DNA of 64,000 nt, taken from contig NZ_JAJALK010000017.1 in NCBI RefSeq assembly GCF_020523825.1, positions 1-64,000 of the forward strand, in the 5' to 3' direction. The stretch's first letter is position 1; every line of letters starts with the position of its first letter. Below, piece by piece: positions 18,122-27,212 of the stretch. The position numbers were made by a program, and so were the translations under genes. The notes under the pieces are model-generated. The model worked only from the letters and a program-made list of their open reading frames with translations, made no database searches and was not told the origin of the DNA. Origin of the DNA: Methylobacterium brachiatum (GTDB taxonomy: Bacteria > Pseudomonadota > Alphaproteobacteria > Rhizobiales > Beijerinckiaceae).

Positions 18122-19378
18122 ATGGGAGAGCTGTGCGTGCCGGATCACTCCGCCGAGACGAACAAGGCCGGGCCGCTCGCGGGCGTGCGGGTCGTCGACC
18201 TGACCAGCGTGATCATGGGGCCCTCGGCGACGCACATCCTCGCCGATCTCGGAGCCGACGTGATCAAGATCGAGACGCCGGAGGGCGATTCCTTCCGGCA
18301 TTACCGGCCGGCCCGGGGCACCGGGATGGGCGGCAACTTCCTGCACCTCAACCGCAACAAGCGCAGCGTCCGCCTCGACTTGAAGCGGGCGGCGGCGCGG
18401 GCCGCCCTCGACCGCCTGATCGCCACGGCCGACGTCTTCGTCCACTCGATGCGGCCCGACGCGATCCTGCGCCTGGGTTACGGCTACACGCGCGTGCGCG
18501 CGCTCAAGCCCGACATCGTCTTCTGCGGCGCCTACGGGTTCGGGGCTGACGGGCCCTACGCCCACAAGGCGGCCTACGACGACCTGATCCAGGCGGGCTC
18601 GGGCCTCGCGGCCCTGCAGACAACCGTCACCGGCCAGCCCGGCTACCTGCCCACGGTGCTGTGCGACAAGATCGCCGGTCAGGCCATCGCCTGCGCGATC
18701 CTCGCGGCCCTCTACGAGCGCCGGGCCGGGGGCGGCGGGCAGGCGGTCGAGGTGCCGATGTTCGAGACCATGGTGGAGTTCAACTTCGTCGAGCACATGG
18801 TCGGCTACGCCTTCGAGCCGCCGCTGGGGCCGCCGGGCTTCAACCGGGTGCTGAGCCCGAAGCGCAAGCCCTACCAGACCCGGGACGGCTACGCCTGCAT
18901 CCTGCCCTATTCCGACCGGAACTGGCGCGACTTCTTCATCCATACCGGCCGGCTCGAGTTCGTGGACGATCCGCGCTTCGCGCCGCTCGCCGTGCGGGTG
19001 GAGAACATCGAGATCCTCTACGCGCTGGTCGAGGAGGAGGCGCCGCGCCGGACCACCGCCGAATGGGTGGCGTTCTGCGACTCGGTGAGCATCCCGTGCA
19101 TGCCGGTCCTCGGTCTGGAGGATCTGCCGGAGGACGCGCACCTGAAGGCAGTGGGCTTCTTCGGCAGCGCCGAGCACCCGAGCGAGGGGCGTTACCGCAC
19201 CATGCGCCGGCCGGTCTCGTTCAGCGGCAGCCGCTTCGCGATCCGCCGCCACGCCCCCCGGCATGGCGAGCACACCGCCGAGGTCCTGGCCGAGGCCGGG
19301 CTCGACCCGGCGGAGATCGCCGCCCTGATCGACACGCCGGACGATCCCGACACCGCGCCCCTGGAGGCTGCCCGATGA
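18122..19378 (+). CDS. Class III CoA-transferase (CaiB/BaiF family)
   Basis: 418 residues. Family landmarks: GPLAGVRVVDLTSVIMGPSA, ADLGADVIKIETPEGD, NRNKRSVRLDLK and the catalytic aspartate region AYDDLIQAGSGLAALQ. The enzyme would activate the free acid by moving CoA from a donor thioester. It starts two bases after the second acyl-CoA dehydrogenase and overlaps the hydratase start (ATGA). The order dehydrogenase, transferase, hydratase indicates activation, desaturation and hydration of one imported acid. Confidence 0.9.
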   Translation: MGELCVPDHSAETNKAGPLAGVRVVDLTSVIMGPSATHILADLGADVIKIETPEGDSFRHYRPARGTGMGGNFLHLNRNKRSVRLDLKRAAARAALDRLIATADVFVHSMRPDAILRLGYGYTRVRALKPDIVFCGAYGFGADGPYAHKAAYDDLIQAGSGLAALQTTVTGQPGYLPTVLCDKIAGQAIACAILAALYERRAGGGGQAVEVPMFETMVEFNFVEHMVGYAFEPPLGPPGFNRVLSPKRKPYQTRDGYACILPYSDRNWRDFFIHTGRLEFVDDPRFAPLAVRVENIEILYALVEEEAPRRTTAEWVAFCDSVSIPCMPVLGLEDLPEDAHLKAVGFFGSAEHPSEGRYRTMRRPVSFSGSRFAIRRHAPRHGEHTAEVLAEAGLDPAEIAALIDTPDDPDTAPLEAAR

Positions 19379-20178
19379 ATGCCGAGACCAAGGCCCACGG
19401 CGGGGGCGAGGACCTGCTGTTCTCCGTCGCCGACGGGGTGGCGACCATCACGCTGAACCGGCCCGAGCGGAAGAACGCCTTCACCTTCCCGATGATCGAA
19501 GCCTGGACGGCGGCCCTGCAGCGCTGCCGCACCGACACAGCGATCCGCGTCGTCGTCGTGACCGGGGCGGGCTCGGCCTTCTGCAGCGGCGGCGACATCG
19601 TCGAGATGGGCGAGCGCCTCGACCAGCCGCCGGCCCGGCGTAAGGAGGAGCTCCACGGGCGGATCCAGCGCATTCCGCTGACGCTGGAAGATCTCGATAA
19701 GCCGGTGATCGCCGCCCTGAACGGGGTGGCCACCGGCGCGGGCCTCGACCTCGCCCTGATGTGCGACCTGCGCTACGCCGCCAAGAGCGCCCGCTTCGCC
19801 GAGACCTACGTGCGCGTCGGCCTGGTGCCGGGCGCGGGCGGCGCCCACTTCCTGCCCCGCCTCGTCGGGACCGCGAAGGCGCTGGAGCTGTTCTTCACCG
19901 GCGATTTCGTCGATGCCGACGAGGCCCTGCGGATCGGCCTCGTCAACGGCGTCCACGCCGACGCGGACCTGATGCCGGCCGTCGCGGCACTGGCGCGCAA
20001 GATCGCCAAGGCGCCGCCGCTGACCCTGAGCCTGATCAGGCGCGCGGTCTACCAGGGCATGCGCAACGACCTGCGCACCAACCTCGATCTGATCTCGTCG
20101 CACTACGCGGTCGTCACCGCGACGCCCGAGCATCGGGATGCGGTACGAGCCTTCATCGGCGGGCGCGACAAGCCATGA
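19375..20178 (+). CDS. Enoyl-CoA hydratase/isomerase family protein
   Basis: 267 residues from the ATG overlapping the CoA-transferase stop. Crotonase signatures: VATITLNRPERKNAFTFPMI, GAGSAFCSGGDIVEMGERL (oxyanion hole) and GVATGAGLDLALMCDLRYAA with VGLVPGAGGAHFLPRLVG. It would hydrate the enoyl-CoA made by the dehydrogenase pair. No thiolase or hydroxyacyl-CoA dehydrogenase follows, so the pathway must finish elsewhere or the operon has been truncated at its 3' end. Confidence 0.9.
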   Translation: MNAETKAHGGGEDLLFSVADGVATITLNRPERKNAFTFPMIEAWTAALQRCRTDTAIRVVVVTGAGSAFCSGGDIVEMGERLDQPPARRKEELHGRIQRIPLTLEDLDKPVIAALNGVATGAGLDLALMCDLRYAAKSARFAETYVRVGLVPGAGGAHFLPRLVGTAKALELFFTGDFVDADEALRIGLVNGVHADADLMPAVAALARKIAKAPPLTLSLIRRAVYQGMRNDLRTNLDLISSHYAVVTATPEHRDAVRAFIGGRDKP

Positions 20179-20291
20179 GGCGAACGGCTGATGCCTGGAT
20201 GGAGCAGGAGAGAAAAATCATCGTCGCCGGCGCTCAGGGTGTCACCGGCGCGATCACCGCTACGGACTTCCTCCCGACCTTTATCGACTAG
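20175..20291 (+). CDS. Short ORF overlapping the hydratase stop, possible truncated gene
   Basis: ATGAG overlap with the hydratase stop starts a 38-residue frame (MRRTADAWMEQERKIIVAG, then AQGVTGAITATDFLPTF). The second ATG at 20199 begins MEQERKIIVAGAQGVTG, which resembles the first strand and glycine loop of several enzyme families, for example keto-acid cleavage enzymes or Rossmann proteins, but is too short to assign. The coupling to the operon suggests a former fifth enzyme gene cut off after its first strand. Confidence 0.35.
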   Translation: MRRTADAWMEQERKIIVAGAQGVTGAITATDFLPTFID

Positions 20292-20489
20292 CTTTAGGCG
20301 GTAAGGCCGCTGGCGAGTGCAACGGCGTTATTTGCTGTGATCTTGTATGATCTCCTGTTCATCGCGGCGGTATCTGTCCCGACAACACTAGGACGGAATC
20401 TCGCCACAGTAGATGGGTTTTTCGCGCGATGGACTGCCTCTCCGGAGCAGCCCCGACGCACCTACACCAAGAGCGGATGAGAGGGCGCG

Positions 20490-21317
20490 TTGCCGAAGCT
20501 GCGGAATGATGGGCGCACCCTAGACTACGAGATCGTGGATTTTGTTCCGCCTTGGAACACGCGCGCGGGAACGATCATTTTCCATCATGGCGTCGGCGTA
20601 GACCGGCATCTATGGCGGCAGTGGATCCCAATCCTTGCGGGCGCCCACAGGATCATCCTTTTCGACATGTTCGGCTGGGGCGCGTTCCCAGCAACCGAGG
20701 ACGAGAGGAGTTGGTCGGCGCCAAGCCGCGTTGACGACGTCCTCGCGTTGGCCGATGCCGTCAAGGCGAGGACTTTCCATCTCGTCGGGGAGTCGTACGG
20801 GGGCACGATCGCTCTCATGGTAGCCCTCCGCGCGCCCGGTCGTGTCGAGACACTCACGATCTCAAATGCGGCCCATGTGGGCTCTTCCATCGCTGCCACA
20901 GGCATTTGGGAGCGCCTTCTTAGCGAAGGCGGCGTGCAGGCGTGGTCAAATCATATGATGGAGCAGCGTTTCTTCCCGGACACGCTGCCGCCCGACATGG
21001 AGTTATGGTTTGCGGCTCAGCAGGCGGCTTGTGAGTCCGGCGCGATTCGAGAGACCTTGAAGGCCCTCGTTGCGGTCGACATCGCGGCGGAAGTATCTCG
21101 ATTGTCCATGCCCGTGCTTCTACTACACCCCGATTCGAGCCCGTTTATCTCCGTGGCGCTGATGGCTGACCTGCATGGTCGGCTGCATAATTCAGAAATG
21201 CAGGTATTCGCGCACGCACGCCACGGCCTTCCGTTCTCTCACGGACGCGAATGCGCGACGGTATTGAAGCGCTTTCTCGATCGACATGCGAGTCTAGCGT
21301 CAGCCCAGGCAGACTAA
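20490..21317 (+). CDS. Alpha/beta hydrolase
   Basis: 275 residues from a TTG preceded by GAGAGG. The fold is clear: oxyanion strand TIIFHHGVGVDRHLWRQWIP, nucleophile elbow GESYGG (serine nucleophile), acid-strand region VLLLHPDSSPF and a late histidine near ARHGLPFSHG. HHG rather than HG in the first motif is common in esterases and C-C hydrolases. It is separated from the acid operon by about 200 bases and has no close downstream partner, so the substrate is open. Codon use is slightly less GC-biased than in the operon before it. Confidence 0.85.
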   Translation: MPKLRNDGRTLDYEIVDFVPPWNTRAGTIIFHHGVGVDRHLWRQWIPILAGAHRIILFDMFGWGAFPATEDERSWSAPSRVDDVLALADAVKARTFHLVGESYGGTIALMVALRAPGRVETLTISNAAHVGSSIAATGIWERLLSEGGVQAWSNHMMEQRFFPDTLPPDMELWFAAQQAACESGAIRETLKALVAVDIAAEVSRLSMPVLLLHPDSSPFISVALMADLHGRLHNSEMQVFAHARHGLPFSHGRECATVLKRFLDRHASLASAQAD

Positions 21318-21445
21318 CGGCCGGCCATGACAGCTCAAGGCGCATGCTCGCCCTGGACTGTAAGATCAACGTCCGCGACGGACCAACCCGCTAGCTAATA
21401 TAGAGTAACCATCCTTGAGCTGGTTCAGCGCCCCGCAACGGTGAC

Positions 21446-22099
21446 GTGGGGTGGCATGTACGGCTTTGCACTGCTGTGGGTGTCCGTGGGTTCACAATGA
21501 GCCTGTTCATCGGCCTGCTGGCGTTCGTGAGCAGGCCAGAGCTTGAAGCGGAAACCAAAATCGGGGACGCAATCGGCATCCGCGGCGTGCGGTTCGGGAC
21601 GCGCTTGCCGGGCGGTGCGCTGATCACCGACATGGTGCCGGTCGCCCTCAAGATCGCCGACCTCGGCTGGCACATTCAGCTGGTGTCCGACGGCGACAAG
21701 ATCGTCGAGCTGGCCGACACCCTGAAGGGCATGCCGGTCCCGGTCGTGTTCGACCACATGGGCCACCTGCCGGAGCCTGCCGGGCCCGATCATCCGGGCT
21801 TCAAGGTCATCGCCGACCTGATCGAGAAGCACGGAGCCTGGGTGAAGCTCACCGGCGCCTACATCGCCTCGAAGGTTGAACCGCCAACCTACGCAGATCG
21901 CGGCCGCCTCGCCCGCGCCTACGTGCAGCTCGCCCCCGAGCGCCTCGTCTGGGGGACCGACTGGCCGCATCCAACCTCGCCTGCCGATGCCAAGCCTGAC
22001 GATGCCGTGCTCCTCGACCTTCTAGCGAACTGGGCCCCGGACGAGGCGGTGCGAAACAGGATTCTCGTAGCCAACCCGGCCAAGCTCTACGATTTCTGA
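21446..22099 (+). pseudogene. Amidohydrolase (PDC-lactonase-like), N-terminus lost
   Basis: From about residue 45 on, the frame is a good match to the C-terminal two thirds of amidohydrolase-2 proteins: GIRGVRFGTRLPGG, PVPVVFDHMGHLP, GAWVKLTGAYIASK, ERLVWGTDWPHPT and RNRILVANPAKLYDF. The first beta strand with the DxHxH zinc motif is missing and the upstream 40 residues do not fit. The gene has thus lost its 5' part. A second, also broken paralogue follows directly; the pair probably arose by tandem duplication or belonged to one catabolic cluster. Confidence 0.65.
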
Positions 22100-22199
22100 A
22101 CGCGCTCGTACTCGCCGAGGGCCACAACGATGGATCAAGCCCCCGAACCCGTTGGAGCATCCTGAAGAGTGGCAGCGCTCTCACCCTCACCGCGGTCTA

Positions 22200-23085
22200 A
22201 AGCTTCCGTGGCCGTTCGGCAGCCGTCGGGGTCGACATCCCGTTCTCTACGGGAACGGAGCCGCCCTCGATCCGCGTGCCACCGGGTGCCTGCGACTGCC
22301 ACATCCACATCCTGTCGACTCGCTTCTCGGCCTCGCCTCACTGGTAGGGTCAGCCGGTGCTGGACAGTGATGTCGCCGCCTACCGCCGCCTGCAGGCGCG
22401 CCTTGGGACGAGCCGGGTGGTGGTGACACCCTCGACCTACGGCACCGACAACCGCGCGACCCTCGACAGCGTGGCGCAGTTCGACTCCTCGGCCCGCGCG
22501 GTGGTGGTCGATCTCGACATCACCGATGCCGAACTCCGAGTGATGGCGGCACAGGGCGCGGTGGGCATCCGGGTGAACTTCGGCACGCCGCAATCCTGGG
22601 GCGCGACTACCGCCGAGCGTCTGGAGGCGATGGCCTGCAAGGTCCGGCCCCTCGGCCGGCACGTCCAGATCTACGCGACCGGCGAACAGATTGTGGGACT
22701 GGAGCCCGTGCTGCGGCGTCTGCCGACACCCCTCGTCATCGACCTCTTGGCGCGGCTCCCGCCGGTCTAGGGTGTGAGTCATCCCGCCTACGCCGTCGTG
22801 CGCCGGCTGCTCGACGGCTGCCGGACATGGATGAAGTCGTCGGGCGCCTACCTTAACACCGTGCTCGGACCGCCCACCTATGCCGATGCCACGACAGTCG
22901 CGAAGTCCTTCGCAACGGCCGTCCCGGAACGGATGGTCTGGGGCAGCGACTGGCCGCACAGGGGCGAGAAGCACATGCCCGACGACGCTCGGCTGCTGGA
23001 TCTTCTGGCCGAATGGGTACCCGACGAACATGCACGAACGCAGGTTCTGGTCGACAATCCTGCAACGCTCTACGGCTTCAACTGA
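22200..23085 (+). pseudogene. Second amidohydrolase paralogue with two amber codons
   Basis: One continuous frame runs from about 22200: PPSIRVPPGACDCHIHIL contains the HxH metal motif, then TAG at 22345, then LDSDVAAYRRLQARLGTSRV, a second TAG at 22768 after LLARLPPV, and the normal end ERMVWGSDWPHRGEKHMPDD. Because the frame is shared on both sides of each stop, these are simple nonsense mutations, plus a small disorder around residue 40. It is paralogous to the preceding fragment (shared GTDWPH/GSDWPH and VDNPATLYGF-type ends). Confidence 0.7.
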
Positions 23086-23348
23086 ACGAAACTAGAGAAA
23101 TTCTTGAGATGACAGCTTTCCAGCCTGTGTTCGTTTTCAGGAAATGCCTTAATCCTTTCGGATGACCGAAATGGTCGCAAGGCCGAATATCTGATCTTGC
23201 GAGCTCCGGAGATTTAGCGTGGCGTAGTATGGCCGATTGCAGCCCGTCCGCTTCGGAGAAGGTTTGCCGCAAAAGCGGACGAGCCCTTATGGACTCGGCT
23301 CGGGCATCTCACTCCATAGTATTGATCCGCTGGACAGGCGCCCTGAGT

Positions 23349-24086
23349 TCACAGCGAGAGGTCAAGCAAGCGTCCTTCGAAAAGGCGATCCCGCGATGTG
23401 CAGATATGCGCGGCCATAGAGTTGCGCGCCGCCTCGGCCTCACCATCCCGGATCGCACGGAAAATGGCTTCGTGCTCTTCGAGCACGCCTTTCAGGCCGG
23501 AACTCGGTCCGAGCAAAGACAGACCGTGGATCTTCATGCCGACCGCGACGTGAGAGCGCAGCGCCTGGAGCGAGGCCGCGTAATAATGATTGTTCGACGC
23601 CTCCGTGATCGCGTGGTGGAACGAGAAGTCGGCATCCTCCCGGTGCTGCTCCTGGCGCGTCGCCGCCGCGAGGAGGTCTAGGGCGGCCTCGATGGTCCTG
23701 AGTGCTGAATTGTCCCGCCGCAGCGCGGCATGGAAGGCAGCGTCGGGCTCGATGGTCAGGCGGAACTCGTAGCAGCGCTGGATGTCGGCGATGCTCTCCA
23801 CCGGCGCGTATCCCAGAACCTGCTTCGCCTCAGCTGACCGGACGAAGCTTCCCGCACCGCGCCGGGACACAATGGTGCCTTCGCGCCTCAATCTATCGAG
23901 GGCGGAGCGCACCACAGGGCGCGAGACCCGGAACTGGCCTGCCAGATCATGCTCGCTCGGCAGACGATCATTCGGGGCGTAGGTACCGTCCGCCACGCCG
24001 GTGAGGAGCGCCCGGTAGACGGTATCCACCAGACTCGTCGGGCGAGGCGTTAGCGCCTCCGGTGCTGAGGCTAAGGGTGCTGTCAC
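23349..24086 (-). CDS. GntR/FadR-type regulator with FCD domain
   Basis: 245 residues: winged helix DRLPSEHDLAGQFRVSRPVV with SALDRLRREGTIVSRRGAGS, followed by an all-helical FCD ligand domain (RLTIEPDAAFHAALRR, DADFSFHHAITEASNNHYYA, LKGVLEEHEAIFRAIRDGEA) with the His/Asp residues used for metal and ligand binding. It is divergent from the sugar-acid operon starting at 24393, the usual layout for its target. Two similar 19-base sites in the intergenic region are candidate operators. The ligand is probably an intermediate of that pathway. Confidence 0.88.
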   Translation of the reverse strand: MTAPLASAPEALTPRPTSLVDTVYRALLTGVADGTYAPNDRLPSEHDLAGQFRVSRPVVRSALDRLRREGTIVSRRGAGSFVRSAEAKQVLGYAPVESIADIQRCYEFRLTIEPDAAFHAALRRDNSALRTIEAALDLLAAATRQEQHREDADFSFHHAITEASNNHYYAASLQALRSHVAVGMKIHGLSLLGPSSGLKGVLEEHEAIFRAIRDGEAEAARNSMAAHICTSRDRLFEGRLLDLSL

Positions 24087-24174
24087 TGTCTAGCCGTTCC
24101 CGCACTGCCACAAGGGCAGCCCATCGGTTCGAGGAAGCTCCAATCTGCCATATCCCGGCGCCCCAGTCATCCAA

Positions 24175-24352
24175 CTTGTAAAAGAGATGTAAGATTGCTG
24201 CGGACCCGCAAGGACCCGCTCCCAGCATCGGCTATCCGTAACTGCCATCTCGAAGCGTGCACTGGCTCCGTGAACCTGTCTGGAATTTGGCGGCCAAAAC
24301 TCCTTGACCTGTTCTGTAAGGCCGCGTAATCGACTTACAACTCTATAACAGG
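24175..24352. promoter_or_regulatory. Inverted pair of candidate FCD-regulator operators
   Basis: Two 19-base sequences lie in opposite orientation: CTTACAACTCTATAACAGG at 24334-24352, and the reverse complement of 24175-24193, CTTACATCTCTTTTACAAG. They agree at 15 of 19 positions. Site one is just before the oxidase gene start, and site two lies about 90 bases before the regulator start. The matched CTTAC...ACANG ends suggest a common binding protein, most simply the neighbouring FCD regulator. Inference from pattern and position. Confidence 0.5.
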
Positions 24353-24392
24353 TTTGACGCCGGGGCAGACCCTGGCTCAATGGGAGGTCGCC

Positions 24393-25835
24393 ATGAGTGA
24401 TGCTCAGGGCTTGATTGATCGCCTAGCCGCCATCGTCGGCCCGCGAAACGTGATCGGGCCGGAAGGCGACCTCGCCCCCTACATCACCGATTGGCGCGAG
24501 CGCTATCACGGCCACGCCGATGCAGTGGTGAAGCCAGGCAACGTCTCCGAGGTATCGCAGGTCGTCGCCCTCGCACAACGCGAGGGCATCGCTATCGTCC
24601 CACAGGGCGGCAATACCGGTCTATGTGGGGGCGCCACCCCAACGGCGCCGGGCCGCAACATCGTGATCCGGCTGGATCGGATGCGGGCGATCCGTGCGGT
24701 GAGCCCGCTCGCCAATACCATCACCGTCGAGGCCGGCTGCGTGCTGGCCGACATCCAGGCCGCGGCCGATGCGGCGGACCGCTACTTCCCCCTGAGCCTC
24801 GGGGCCGAGGGCTCCTGCCAGATCGGCGGCAACATCGGCACCAACGCGGGTGGCACGGCCGTCCTGCGCTACGGGCCGACGCGTGAACTGGTTCTCGGGA
24901 TCGAGGCGGTGCTGCCGGACGGCCGGATCTTCGACGGCCTGCGCGCCCTGCGGAAGGACAATACCGGCTACGACCTGAAGCAGCTCTTCATCGGCGCGGA
25001 AGGCACGCTTGGCATCATCACGGGCGCCGTGCTCAAGCTTTTCGCCAAGCCACGTATCTCGGTCACCGCGCTGGCCATGCTGCCGGGCGTCGAGCAGGCG
25101 CTGGAGACCATGGCCCTGCTGCGCTCCCATGTCGGAGATCGGCTGGGCTCACTGGAGATCATGTCCCGGAGCCAGATCGAGGCAATCCGGGACCATGTTC
25201 CGGACACCGCGATCCCGTTCAGCCTGGACGCGCCCTGGTACCTGATCATCGAACTCACCGACACGCTGGCTGGCGCGGACCTCACGACGCCCCTTGAGAC
25301 GGCACTGGGCGAGGCCCTGGAGAAGGAGTTGATCTCCGACGCGCTGGTCGCCTCCAGCGAGGCGCAGGCCAGGGCGATCTGGCGGGTTCGCCACAGCGTC
25401 TCGGAAGGCAACAAGCGCTCCGGCCTCGTCGTCTCCCACGACAGCGCCGTGCCGCTCGACCGGCAAGCTGCCTTCGCCGTCAAGGTCGAAAAGCGGATCC
25501 AAGAGGCGGTGCCGCACGCCCGCGTAGCAATGCACGGCCATATCGGCGACGGCAACATCCATGTCTGTGCGCTGATCGACCGCGCCAAAATCGCGGACAG
25601 CGCCGAGGCCGAGAGGCTTGTGGCGCTCATAAACGGCATCGTCGACGACGAAACGCGTCTCCAGCGTGGCGCGATCAGCGCCGAGCACGGCATCGGTCTG
25701 TCCAACCGAGGCCGTCTCGCCCGCGTGGCCGACCCGCTGGAACTCGACCTGATGCGCGCGATCAAGGGCGTCCTCGACCCCAGCGGGCTGATGAACCCGG
25801 GCAAGGTTCTGATGGACAAGGCCGAGCAGATCTGA
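24393..25835 (+). CDS. FAD-linked 2-hydroxyacid oxidase/dehydrogenase (GlcD-like)
   Basis: 480 residues from ATG 24393, preceded by GGGAGG. The FAD-binding PCMH fold is clear: VVKPGNVSEVSQVVALAQRE, IAIVPQGGNTGLCGGATP, GAEGSCQIGGNIGTNAGGTA and LKQLFIGAEGTLGIITGAVL. The C-terminal cap holds HGHIGDGNIHV and ISAEHGIGLSNRGRL. This resembles D-lactate, D-2-hydroxyglutarate or glycolate dehydrogenases. In this operon it probably oxidises a D-2-hydroxy sugar acid. It is the first gene after the divergent FCD regulator. Confidence 0.9.
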   Translation: MSDAQGLIDRLAAIVGPRNVIGPEGDLAPYITDWRERYHGHADAVVKPGNVSEVSQVVALAQREGIAIVPQGGNTGLCGGATPTAPGRNIVIRLDRMRAIRAVSPLANTITVEAGCVLADIQAAADAADRYFPLSLGAEGSCQIGGNIGTNAGGTAVLRYGPTRELVLGIEAVLPDGRIFDGLRALRKDNTGYDLKQLFIGAEGTLGIITGAVLKLFAKPRISVTALAMLPGVEQALETMALLRSHVGDRLGSLEIMSRSQIEAIRDHVPDTAIPFSLDAPWYLIIELTDTLAGADLTTPLETALGEALEKELISDALVASSEAQARAIWRVRHSVSEGNKRSGLVVSHDSAVPLDRQAAFAVKVEKRIQEAVPHARVAMHGHIGDGNIHVCALIDRAKIADSAEAERLVALINGIVDDETRLQRGAISAEHGIGLSNRGRLARVADPLELDLMRAIKGVLDPSGLMNPGKVLMDKAEQI

Positions 25836-25869
25836 AGCGCCGAACAACGATAAGACGGAGGAGCACGCC

Positions 25870-27201
25870 GTGACGGGACAGACATCGCTTCCGCTGCCGA
25901 AGCAGCGCTGGCTCATCGTGCTGATGTGCTTTCTGGCAGTCGCCATCAACTACATCGACCGCGCCAACCTCGGCGTCGCCGTGCCGATGATCCAAAAGGA
26001 GTATGGGATCGATCCGGCTCTGATGGGCCTAATCTTGTCAGCCTTCTTCTGGTCCTACGTGCTGATGCAGCTGCCAGGCGGCTGGCTGATCGACAAGTTC
26101 GGCTCGCGCCTGACCTACACGGTCGCCACGCTGATCATGTCGGTGGCGACGCTGGCCACAGCCTTCGCGGGCGGTGTCGCCTCGCTTATAGCCTGCCGCA
26201 TGGTGCTGGGGATCGGCGAAGCGTTCTGCTACCCCGTGAACGCCAAGGTTACGTCTCTATGGTTCCGCCGCTCCGAGCGCGGCCTCGCCACCGGCATCTG
26301 GGCTTCCGGCTCCCGCGTCGGCTCGGCCATGACCCTGCCGCTCGTAGCTTTCCTCATCGCCAATTTCGGCTGGCGCGAGGCCTTCCTCGTCACCGGCAGC
26401 ATCGGCGTCGTGTGGATGGTGGTGTGGTATCTCGTCTACCGCGATCCGAAGAACCATTCCGCCGTTTCGGCCGAGCAGCTCGCCGTCCTTGAGGCCGATT
26501 ATGCCGTGAAGGCCGGCGTCAAGAAGATCCGCTACGCCGAACTGTTCCGCTACCGGACGATCTGGGGGATGATGATCGGGTTCTTCTGCCTGAACTTCGT
26601 CATCTACTTCTACACCACGTGGTTTCCATCCTACCTCACCGAGTCCCGTGGCTTCTCGCTGGCCAAGCTCGGCACGCTTGGGCTGCTGCCCGGCCTCGTT
26701 GCGATCCCGGCAGGCTGGCTTGGCGGCTACCTTTCCGACCGCCTGTTCAAGGGGGGCTGGAGCCTTACCGCCGCCCGCAAGACCTGCCTCGTCGGCGGCC
26801 TGCTCGCCTCCTCCATTGTGGCGCTGGCTCCTCTCGTTCCGGGCGACGCGGCGGCCCTGACCCTGCTGGCGATCTCGTATTCTGGTCTCGCCTTCGCCGG
26901 CGCAAACATCTGGACGCTGCCGGGCGACGTCGCTCCGACGCCGGCCCATGTCGCCTCGATCTCCGGCATCCAGAACTTCGCCTCGAATATCGCGGGTATC
27001 GCGCTCACTACCTTCACCGGCGTGATGGTCTCGATCACCAAGGGATCCTTCGTGGTTCCCCTGGCGGTGGCGGGCACGCTCAGCATCGTCGGCGCCTGCT
27101 CGTACCTGTTCATCGTCGGCGAGATCGCGCCGCTGAAGAGCCGTGACGACGAGGCCGAGGGCGAAGTCCTGGCTGCTGGCGCCAACCCCTCTAAGGCCTG
27201 A
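25870..27201 (+). CDS. MFS transporter, anion:cation symporter (ACS) type
   Basis: 443 residues from a GTG preceded by GGAGG. Helix 1 region INYIDRANLGVAVPMIQKEY, GGWLIDKFGSRLTY and RMVLGIGEAFCYPVNAKVTS are characteristic of the ACS family, which includes GudP/ExuT sugar-acid and phthalate transporters. Placed between the oxidase and the DUF1537 kinase, it most likely imports the acid that the operon degrades. Twelve helices appear complete. Confidence 0.9.
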   Translation: MTGQTSLPLPKQRWLIVLMCFLAVAINYIDRANLGVAVPMIQKEYGIDPALMGLILSAFFWSYVLMQLPGGWLIDKFGSRLTYTVATLIMSVATLATAFAGGVASLIACRMVLGIGEAFCYPVNAKVTSLWFRRSERGLATGIWASGSRVGSAMTLPLVAFLIANFGWREAFLVTGSIGVVWMVVWYLVYRDPKNHSAVSAEQLAVLEADYAVKAGVKKIRYAELFRYRTIWGMMIGFFCLNFVIYFYTTWFPSYLTESRGFSLAKLGTLGLLPGLVAIPAGWLGGYLSDRLFKGGWSLTAARKTCLVGGLLASSIVALAPLVPGDAAALTLLAISYSGLAFAGANIWTLPGDVAPTPAHVASISGIQNFASNIAGIALTTFTGVMVSITKGSFVVPLAVAGTLSIVGACSYLFIVGEIAPLKSRDDEAEGEVLAAGANPSKA

Positions 27202-27212
27202 CGCAGGGCCCG

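Noticed and set aside
17954..19273. Long minus-strand frame opposite the CoA-transferase gene
   Set aside because: Low-complexity Arg/Glu/Val/Gly composition and full overlap with a well-supported gene on the plus strand.
1692..22770. Recoding of amber codons, since several genes carry in-frame TAG
   Set aside because: The affected genes are mobile-element relics or also have other defects (missing ends, frameshifts); no suppressor tRNA or pyl gene is seen and all core genes lack internal TAG.
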